Shown here piece after piece: positions 57,069-64,000 of a stretch of 64,000 bases of DNA. Position numbers and translations under genes: made by a program. The stretch is from Rapana venosa. Lineage: Eukaryota > Mollusca > Gastropoda > Neogastropoda > Muricidae. The notes under the pieces were generated by a model. The model did not search any database, was not told where the DNA came from, and was given only the letters and a program-made list of their open reading frames with translations. Numbering within the stretch: the first letter of the stretch is position 1; every line of letters begins with the position of its first letter. The stretch lies in assembly GCA_028751875.1 (NCBI GenBank), contig CM054140.1, positions 27,943,730 to 28,007,729 of the forward strand, written 5' to 3'.

Positions 57069-59505
57069 GAAAACTCGTGCACGTGAGTAGTTTTGGTTCA
57101 GAATCGTTCTTGAAGACGGAGTATGGCTGCTACCTCAAGAACAGGGTTATAGAATTAGAAACGATCGTTATGCAACATTGTATTGCATTGTGTATCACTT
57201 TAAGCCGCAGCAGATTTCTCCACGTGAAATTCGGGCTACTTGCCCTGAGGAAGACATCGCCACAAGAAAAGCGCCACTCATTTTTAAAATATATTTTCCT
57301 GGGTTTATGCGTTTTTGTTTCCCTGTAATAGTGGCTTATTTTCAGTGGATTTTTGCCGAAATTAACTCTATTGTTGCCGTGTGTTCTTTTGCGTGCGCTA
57401 AACAGGTATTGTTCACAGAACCTCGGTATATCGTCCCATTCCAAAAACTAGACCCATCCCCAGACCACACTCAGGGTGTAGTGGATGGGGAAAAGTTCGG
57501 GTTCAGATGGAGATTGAACCTGCGACTTCTTGCATTCTAGACAAACGGAGTTTCAGGCAAGAAACGAAGATATTTTTTGCGGCAAAAAGTGAATAAGATT
57601 TTCCATGGACAACGTGGAGGTATAAAACAAAACAAAGCAAGCAAGACAGCAGTTCTTGATGAATGGTTTTAAAGTCAAGTCTACCACCAATAAGAGATGG
57701 GACAAGGCCATTGAGCATTCACTTATTCAGTAGCTTCTTTGTGTTTTTAGATACTTGGTTTATGTGTTGCATTCACGAAATACTCGCCAGAAAGCTTATC
57801 AAAGGCGTAGATGTCTCATTTACATAAAATCTTCATCATTTCAATCTGTAAGACCAGCAATGAAACAAGTGGGTGGGACACACTAACCAATGCACTCCGG
57901 AGATAGACATAGGCCTAGTTGTTGTTCTGTAATTCTGTTGGGTGTTCAATGGCTTGGCTAAACGTTTACAGTTCCTGTTTTAGTCAGTCAGTCAGTCAGT
58001 TATTTAATAAGCTACTTAGTTAACTTCTCAGTCAGTCAGTCAGCCAATCAGTTTTTAGATGATAAAAAATAAGTATTTTTCTGCAAAGTCTTTTGGTCAG
58101 TGTAATTCAGGAGAGAAGTTGTAAGTTTCGTTAGGTATAGAAAAGAACTCTTCATAAGATAATTTCCACAGTTCATGATTTATTTTTAAGTACTGTTGTT
58201 GCTGCTGTGTGTATTTCTGCTGCTGCTGCTGCTGCTGTTACTGCTTCTGCAACTGTTACTGCTCGTCCTCATCAAAGTCATTATCAGGTTAACATGATGG
58301 TGATATGATGATAATACTTCACTGGAGAAACTTCAGCGATCTTATAGCAAACAAAAGACGCTCTATTCACTGACTGGACAGGAGGCGGGTAAACAACCGG
58401 GCATCGACTCGATATCCTTTACTAACCGGGTTTGTGCTGGAGGCTGTACAACCAAGATTTTCAGAGAGAAAGGGGTCATTCGAAACTAGACCGGCCATAC
58501 ACAGCTCATTATTCCTTGCGGTGTTTCTTGGTCATGTGGTGGTCATTCGAGACGACTTGGTCAGTGGCCGGATTGCCCAGAATGCAACAAAACAACAGAT
58601 CTCTCATGGTTAGATGTATGTACACAGTTCTTACTGTCACAAACACAGACCGTAATTAAACCTCAAGTCCAGTCTTGTGTGAATGACTCAGTAAGAGGAC
58701 AGGAACACTCGACCTAACAACAAAGTCTTTCAGAAATGTCCAGATCTGAAGAAAGTTCTGTCCAGTGCCATTGGTCACTGGAAATAGGACACAGGCTGTT
58801 TTTAATGGCTTCTGGTAGTAGCGGTACTTCGTGGAATGTGTGTTGATCTGAGAAGTACGAGTACTTGTTAACTACTGTTAGTAGCCCCGTTAGAAATTTG
58901 TCACAGCTTTCATCCTGAGGGTCACTTTTTTGCAGTTCGAAAAAAGGTAAGGTTAGGGGGGTCGTGGGAATGATGGCATTTGAACTTGTTTTTGTTTGTA
59001 ATAACTATTTGCTGACAACAGTTAAGCGTGTCACAAGAGGCTTGGTTGTTATTTTTTAATCTCTTTTGCAGGAATGTTTTGTGTTGTTTTGTGTTTGTTC
59101 TTTTTGGGGAAAGTGTTTGGATATTTGTTGCTTTGTTGTTGGGTTGGGCTTTTTCTGGTTGTAGAGAGGCTGATGAAATGCTGTGGTTTAGGTGGTTGTC
59201 TATGCTATCATTGATTTTGTCTAATTTTTAAAAAATAATTTGAACACTTTCTCCCCTTTTCAAAGGACCTTAATTCGAACAGGTATTCATTCTAAACAGA
59301 CAAGGACTTTTAAAAAATTCTATTCAACTCATGAGTTTTTAATTTTCCTTATTATCGAATGGCCACGACACAGCTTCTATTGTCACACAATGCACTGACA
59401 ACACCGTTCAGATAATCGTCTGCTTGCATTCATTGTCCATCCATAAAATTGATTGTGATTTGCGACAGGATGTAAATACGTGCTGGAGAGCAGCCACTGA
59501 GAATG
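57069..59505. other. No recognised gene
   Basis: A CAGT tetranucleotide run lies at 57983-58000 and 58029-58042 and a CTG run near 58216-58237. A B-box-like GCAGGTTCAATCTCC on the minus strand near 57525 may be a SINE relic. No coding signature. Confidence 0.45.
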
Positions 59506-59513
59506 CAGAGAAT

Positions 59514-59993
59514 GGAAGATAGTTTTCTTCACTGGGTCATTATTTGGAAGATAGTTTTCTTCACTGGGTCATTATTTAGAAGATAGTTTTCTTCACTGGG
59601 CCATTATTTGGAAGATAGTTTTCTTCACTGGGTCATTATTTAAAAGATAGTTTTCTTCACTGGGTCTTTATTTGGAAGATAGTTTTCTTCACTGGGTCAT
59701 TATTTGGAAGATAGTTTTCTTCACTGGGCCATTATTTGGAAGATAGTTTTCTTCACTGGGCCATTATTTGGAAGATAGTTTTCTTCACTGGGTCATTATT
59801 TGGAAGATAGTTTTCTTCACTGGGCCATTATTTGGAAGATAGTTTTCTTCACTGGGTCATTATTTGGAAGATAGTTTTCTTCACTGGGTCATTATTTGGA
59901 AGATAGTTTTCTTCACTGGGTCATTATTTGGAAGATAGTTTTCTTCACTGGGCCATTATTTGGAAGATAGTTTTCTTCACTGGGTCATTATTC
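59514..59993 (+). repeat. 32-bp minisatellite, 15 copies
   Basis: The unit is GGAAGATAGTTTTCTTCACT then GGGTCATTATTT. Starts at 59706 and 59738 give an exact 32-bp period. The main variation is GGGTCAT versus GGGCCAT (five of 15 are C), with scattered changes (TTTAGAAG, TAAAAG, GTCTTT) in copies 2-5. The array is otherwise homogeneous. Confidence 0.95.
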
Positions 59994-60009
59994 TCTGACA
60001 TCTGTTTGG

Positions 60010-60055
60010 TGCCGGGGATGCAGTGGTTGAGTGGTTAAGATGGCCGGATTTCAAT
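60010..60055 (+). mobile_element. tRNA-like SINE head (fragment)
   Basis: GCAGTGGTTGAGTGGTTAAG (A-box-like) and GCCGGATTTCAATCCTC (B-box-like), 15 bp after the 32-bp array. Confidence 0.45.
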
Positions 60056-60110
60056 CCTCTCTCTCACCTGTCCCGTAATCCCTTGTATCGTGAGGGCACT
60101 AATGAAGATT

Positions 60111-60389
60111 TCACAACCAGCTTCCTCCACTCCCCGCGTTCCTCTGCTTTACGTAGCATTCATTCCACTCAGGGCTAGTCCACTCTCTGATGTCTTCCCA
60201 TCGTTTTCTCTGTCTGCCTCTTCGTCTCCCTCCTTGTACTGGTCCCTTTAGCAAAGTCTTGGCCTGTCCAGATGTTCGTGTGATGTGCCCGAAAAAACTT
60301 TCAATCTTACTGGTCCTGAAAAGATTAACTTTACCCACCTTCGTTTTAAATTGTGGAGAATCTACACAGTACATAGCGTTAGGGAACAA
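60111..60389 (-). pseudogene. LINE RT C-terminal remnant (third family)
   Basis: The minus frame reads KIESFFGHITRTSGQAKTLL, then KGPVQGGRRRGRQRKRWEDI and REWTSPEW. This is the standard C-terminal block of a non-LTR RT protein (VKRRKxxxxGHxxRxSG, GGRRRGRQKKRWEDNIKEWTG). There is no RT core; the family differs from the 31-kb and 51-kb copies. Confidence 0.75.
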
Positions 60390-60520
60390 ATTTGTTCCTC
60401 GGCTAGAGCTCCGAGGTTCACCAAAGCCGAGGTTTTGCGTATGCGACCGTTTTTGCCCACCATGAAGGTAGCCTCATTCCGACTTCGAGGATGGTGTCGA
60501 AACACGACACCAGTGTGCAC
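60381..60520 (+). mobile_element. Module C, longest copy
   Basis: AGCTCCGAGGTTCACCAAAG, TGCGTATGCGACCGTTTTTG, AAGGTAGCCTCATTCCGACT, CGAGGATGGTGTCGAAACAC and GACACCAGTGTGCACGCG. After the last segment comes a GT-rich linker, then SINE-A in reverse. Confidence 0.65.
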
Positions 60521-60564
60521 GCGTTTGTTGTTGTTTTTTGTTTGTTTGTTTTTTGGGGGCATAT

Positions 60565-60805
60565 GTTCCTGCCGACGTGAATGGCCTACTCTTCCGAAAA
60601 GCAGAACTGGTTTTAACGTGTACGCAAGATGTTCGTAAATGTGACCTTTCCTAATATTCTCATCTGAAGGACATTCGGGCCGGGGGAGTGGAGTCTGTGC
60701 TGAAGTTAAATCCTGGGGGAAGATTCGGGTGCCTCGGGTGTGGCTCGAACGCGCACCATCAGATCGTGAGCTCAATGTTCTAACCACTAGGCTATCCCAC
60801 GCCCC
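60565..60805 (-). mobile_element. SINE-A copy 10 (minus), joined to module C
   Basis: The minus strand gives the head (GGGGCGTGGGATAGCCTAGT, GGTTAGAACATTGAGCTCAC) and a shortened core region. The body (ACATCTTGCGTACACGTTAA, AGTTCTGCTTTTCGGAAGAG) leads into an A-rich sequence and then module C. Confidence 0.72.
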
Positions 60806-60949
60806 AACCAGGACATAAAATAATGTGGGTAGCGCCAAGTAGACCAAGGATTAGAGTTCCTCATGTTGCTGCTGAACGTTCCCCAGATTAACACGCTGGG
60901 GGTCACCTACAATATGCACTCTGACTCACTCATCCTATCTAAGAATCAC

Positions 60950-61190
60950 TATGAAATTGAAAGTACGCGCTGGATGAACATTTTGCGTGTTTTAAGAACC
61001 TCGCCATATAAGGCAACCATACTCCGACTTCAAAGGATTTTTCTCCTTTAAAGAAGGGTGCAAGTAGTTATGCTAAGAGTTTGGTCGTGGCAGATATCAG
61101 TGTCAATAAAAGCTAATTGATACAGGCTTTGGCTCTTAGCTTACATCAGTAACTGAAAAAGCTTTGGCCTGGGTCAGTGGTTTGGGTTTG
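60950..61190 (+). mobile_element. Repeat F copy 1
   Basis: AAGGCAACCATACTCCGACT, GGTCGTGGCAGATATCAG and TTGGCTCTTAGCTTACATCA, with approximate matches at 63480-63650. Confidence 0.45.
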
Positions 61191-61390
61191 TTTATGATCT
61201 TCTAGGTCAGCTTAGGTACAGACTTGCCAGTGCCTGACTTCACTTCACGCAGCAGATGTAGTATGCAAACAACATCATTTGTAGTTTAGCGGACTCCGGT
61301 GTTAAAAAAACAACACACCTAGCACACACTGGAGGAGCCCCAGGTTATGCAGTTAGTCAAGCATCTTCCGCGCGGACTGCTTGCTATTGC

Positions 61391-61466
61391 TTAAGCGCTT
61401 TGCTTTGTTGCTGTACAAGATTCAGCGCTTTATAAATTCCATACATTATCATTATTATTATTATAA
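61391..61466 (+). mobile_element. LINE 3' tail copy 6
   Basis: TTAAGCGCTTTGCTTTGTTG, TTCAGCGCTTTATAAATTCC and (TTA)n. Confidence 0.7.
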
Positions 61467-61499
61467 AGGGGGTGTGAAGTAAATTCGATGTTCAGCGCA

Positions 61500-61705
61500 T
61501 AGTCACAGTCCTTTGGGAGGAAACTTGGATCCTGGATGTAAAATTGCGCTGTCTAGAGTGGATGCTTTGTCTCGCTCATTCAACAGACAGTTGCAAGGTG
61601 AATCACTGCTGAAGGACTCGACACAGTCGGAAGTATATCCCATCCTGGGATCAAACCAGAGACCACTCACTTCCTGTGTGAGATGTGTTACCACATAGCT
61701 TACAC
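61500..61705 (-). mobile_element. SINE-E (tRNA-like head, minus)
   Basis: On the minus strand GTAAGCTATGTGGTAACACA (A-box-like) is followed by CTCTGGTTTGATCCCAGGAT (B-box-like, near 61655). The remainder to about 61500 includes CTGTCTGTTGAATGAGCGAG. Only one copy was seen. Confidence 0.5.
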
Positions 61706-61914
61706 ATTTCATCTTCCAGAATCTTTCTGCCGCAATTGTTTTCGTCGTTTACAATGGAGAGCGGCGAAGTGGTTCTGTCATAATTACCTCGAGAACTCGG
61801 CCCTTTTGAGAAAATTAATCAAATGAAACAGGACCGTGGGAGCAGCAGTGTAGTAGGTAACGTGAAAGCTCACATTGTATTACTTCCTGGTGGTATTTTT
61901 TCATCGCAATGAAG

Positions 61915-62170
61915 ATTTCATGGAACATAGAACAAGATAGCTGGGAGGTGCCTCCTTGCTTTTTTCGATTTTCAACTGTCGTGGCTTCTTTTGACGGGCA
62001 CAAGTCCGTAACCACACGGGTCCGACTGGTTTGGAGTCTCCTCCGAAAGCCCTGACATACAGTTCCATTTCCCCGTCAGACTGGGGAAGAAGGGGCAAGG
62101 CTGGGGACGGAGCCCAGAACTTCTCAGTGTAGTTGTCAGGCAGGCGAACGCCCTGCCACCTTCCTCCTTG
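61915..62170 (-). mobile_element. SINE-C copy 2 (minus)
   Basis: On the minus strand AAGGTGGCAGGGCGTTCGCC (head), then TTTCGGAGGAGACTCCAAAC, CGGACTTGTGCCCGTCAAAA and GAAGCCACGACAGTTGAAAA, all matching SINE-C copy 1. The B box is degenerate. It ends before module C. Confidence 0.7.
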
Positions 62171-63030
62171 TGTGTTGTTCTGACAATGTAAAGTTTACCT
62201 ATCTCTTTTCTTCCTCTTGTCGGCACTCACTTTTTTTACAACCATCCGACATTCTTTAACTATGTACTTCTTGTGAAAAATTACGATGTGGCTGTTCCTT
62301 ACAACTTGTATACAAGATTGGTATGTTTTATTTTGTTGTGTTGTATTGCCTTGTGTTGTATGTTACTGCGTTAACTTGTATTGCGTTGTATTCCTGTAAG
62401 TCTATCGAACACTATTTTAGATAAAGAACTATCGTAGATTGTGTACCATACACTTACAGCACGTAACAGAAAAAAAGCAAAATTGCCCGTGAATAAATTC
62501 ATCGGGGTCTGCTTCTAAAAGACCTGCGCGTAATTTCTCAGTGGAAAAGAATGTCAGTATCTAGAAAGCAGCATAACAGTTAACATTTCAGCAGAAGTGC
62601 AGGGAAGGAAATGTCGACACTGGATCATATGAAGGACAGATAGACCGTTTCCTTTCGGAAATAGATCTCCCTGCTCTTCACTTATCGGGCCTGCTGGCAA
62701 ACTCTGCTGTACTCGTTGTCCTTTCAATGGCTCTCAGGTTTGGGGTTTTACTACAACTTGGAATATCCTTGTGGTGTTGTGCACTTCACACAGAAATCCC
62801 TGATTCCCAACCATGAAACAGATTAGGACAATTTGTTGAATGGCCAAGGAAGTAGTTTAGGGATGTGTGATGTTTGTCACTACACGCAAATACGTTGTGT
62901 TTATGTTCTAACAGATAGGTTAAAAATTATGAAGGAAAAAAAGCTGTGGATTGGACCAGAAAGAAGTTTAGTCATTTGTGTATCTTTCCATTTCACGGTT
63001 ATGTTCCGTGAAAAGATTATGGATTATCTC
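62171..63030. other. No recognised gene
   Basis: Unique-looking, AT-rich, with TTGTATTG-type repeats near 62330-62395. No signature. Confidence 0.45.
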
Positions 63031-63035
63031 TCTGT

Positions 63036-63043
63036 GTGTGTGT

Positions 63044-63077
<34 letters not shown>

Positions 63078-63093
63078 TGTGTAGTTGATATTT

Positions 63094-63160
<67 letters not shown>
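63036..63160. repeat. (GT)n and (GATA)n microsatellites
   Basis: GT (63036-63081) and GATA (63094-63160), interrupted once by ATAATAGA. Confidence 0.95.
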
Positions 63161-63161
<1 letters not shown>

Positions 63162-63209
63162 GGTTATGAAAAGTTATCTCCCATGAACCAAAATCTATGA
63201 ACAATACGA

Positions 63210-63400
63210 TGAAGTAGTTTGAGAAAGCATATCTTTTTTACTTCGTGGTTTTGTCCCGAAAAAAATTAAAATCTTGGACAAGATTTTTAAAAATATATTT
63301 CTACTTCCGGGTTATGTTCCATGAAACATTAAAGTCTTAACGTGGACAAGAATTTTTAATATATTTCTACTTCCGGGTTATGTTCCATGAAACACATTTA
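63210..63400 (+). repeat. Diverged tandem repeat of about 65-75 bp
   Basis: TTCTACTTCCGGGTTATGTT and CCATGAAACA occur twice (63299, 63366), with a more diverged copy at about 63238 (CTTCGTGGTTTTGTCCCGAA) and an older one near 62987 (TTTCACGGTTATGTTCCGTG). Confidence 0.7.
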
Positions 63401-63479
63401 AAAAAAACTACGAAATAGACGAGGACGTCGTTCAAGAGAGAATGTTGAGTGTTCGACTGTTTCCAAGCATCTCGCATTA

Positions 63480-63650
63480 TCGGCAGCCATGCTCCCGACT
63501 ATAGAGGATTAAGTGCAGGTCGCTATGCCAAGAGCACGTCTCGGGTGAAGACAATCTCGCCATGACATCTTCAAGCATGACCTGTAAGTGTATGCCTTGG
63601 CTCATAGCTTACACGTCAGTAACCGACAACGGTTTGGGCTTGAAGCCTCT
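63480..63650 (+). mobile_element. Repeat F copy 2
   Basis: GCAGCCATGCTCCCGACTAT, GGTCGCTATGCCAAGAGCAC and TTGGCTCATAGCTTACACGT resemble 60950-61190. Confidence 0.45.
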
Positions 63651-63654
63651 TCTT

Positions 63655-63790
63655 TGTCGTTCCTCGGCTACGGCTGCAGGGCTGTTACCCAGTAGTGAGA
63701 TGTTGCCAATGAGGCCATGCGCATACCTTGAAGGTAGCTGCATTCCCCCTTCGGGATTATGTCTAAACACGACGCCAGTGTGCGTGCGGG
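63655..63790 (+). mobile_element. Module C, second composite
   Basis: TCGTTCCTCGGCTACGGCTG, CATACCTTGAAGGTAGCTGC, GGGATTATGTCTAAACACGA and CGCCAGTGTGCGTGCGGG. Joined by a GT-rich linker to SINE-A in reverse. Confidence 0.6.
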
Positions 63791-63897
63791 GTTTTTTTTC
63801 TTTGATATTGTTGGGGGTTTTTTGTTTGCTGTTGTTGTGTTTGGGGTTGTTGGGTTTTTTTGGGGGGTGGTTGTTGTTGGTTTTGTTTTTGTTTTTG

Positions 63898-64000
63898 GGT
63901 GGTCATCTGTTCTTGCCGTATGCTGTGATTTACTCTTCCCAAAGGTGGAACGGGTTTAAACGTGTGGCGTGCGAAATATTGTTCTGCGTGTGTTCGCACA
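63898..64000 (-). mobile_element. SINE-A copy 11 (minus, runs off window)
   Basis: TGTTCTTGCCGTATGCTGTG, CCCAAAGGTGGAACGGGTTT and AACGTGTGGCGTGCGAAATA match the reverse complement of the SINE-A body. The head lies beyond the window end. Confidence 0.7.

Noticed and set aside
57178..57540. 120-codon frame on the + strand
   Set aside because: No family signature, and its end overlaps a possible SINE B-box relic.
59514..59993. CRISPR-like array
   Set aside because: The 32-bp units are contiguous with no unique spacers; eukaryotic minisatellite.

Overview
The window is spliced eukaryotic DNA, most likely from a marine gastropod mollusc. The evidence is one intron-containing invertebrate-type Shaw/Kv3-like potassium channel gene, very abundant (CA)n and (CT)n microsatellites, several tRNA-derived SINE families, and decayed non-LTR retrotransposons. 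The gastropod assignment is inference: no species-specific marker is visible. I see no rRNA gene, true tRNA gene, CRISPR array, operon or prokaryotic signal.

The only host gene I can support is the 3' part of a voltage-gated K+ channel on the + strand. One 171-nt exon (10290-10460) encodes transmembrane segment S1 and a doubly glycosylatable S1-S2 loop. A 2716-nt intron follows, and then a terminal exon (13177-14100) encodes S2 to S6, the pore and the C-terminal tail. Both splice junctions are phase 0. The cytoplasmic T1 (BTB) exon was not found and probably lies upstream of the window. Three things stand out: the S1 exon acceptor is preceded by about 32 uninterrupted TG units instead of a pyrimidine tract; the intron before it ends in a tandem array with six perfect TGACGTCA (CRE) palindromes; and the protein lacks the first proline of the S6 PXP hinge and has an altered S4 charge ladder.

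Layout: 1-9.7 kb is intergenic or upstream-intronic, with microsatellites, a 52-bp minisatellite (3.2 kb), a 1.1-kb 16-bp minisatellite (8.1-9.2 kb) and SINE fragments. 9.7-14.1 kb is the channel gene. 14.1-39 kb is repeat-dominated with no convincing gene and contains LINE C-terminus remnants (18.3-20.3, 31.3-31.8 kb), SINEs and dense CA/CT/TA arrays. 39.6-45.9 kb is a cluster of related LINE copies: a nearly full-length but dead element (minus strand), an internally deleted relative (minus strand) and a third LINE 3' end (plus strand). 45.7-49.2 kb is a microsatellite-rich zone with a 640-bp drifting pentanucleotide satellite. 51.1-52.2 kb holds another LINE remnant. 55.9-64 kb carries SINEs, a 15-copy 32-bp minisatellite and repeated composite elements.

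The most interesting non-genic signal is modular SINE architecture. One core of about 65 bp occurs with different flanks in three SINE groups, and a second 3' module (module C) follows two different heads. SINE-A joined to module C recurs at three loci with nearly the same junction, which suggests mobilisation as one composite element. Family names (SINE-A/B/C/D/E, module C, LINE-1/LINE-2) are labels local to this annotation.
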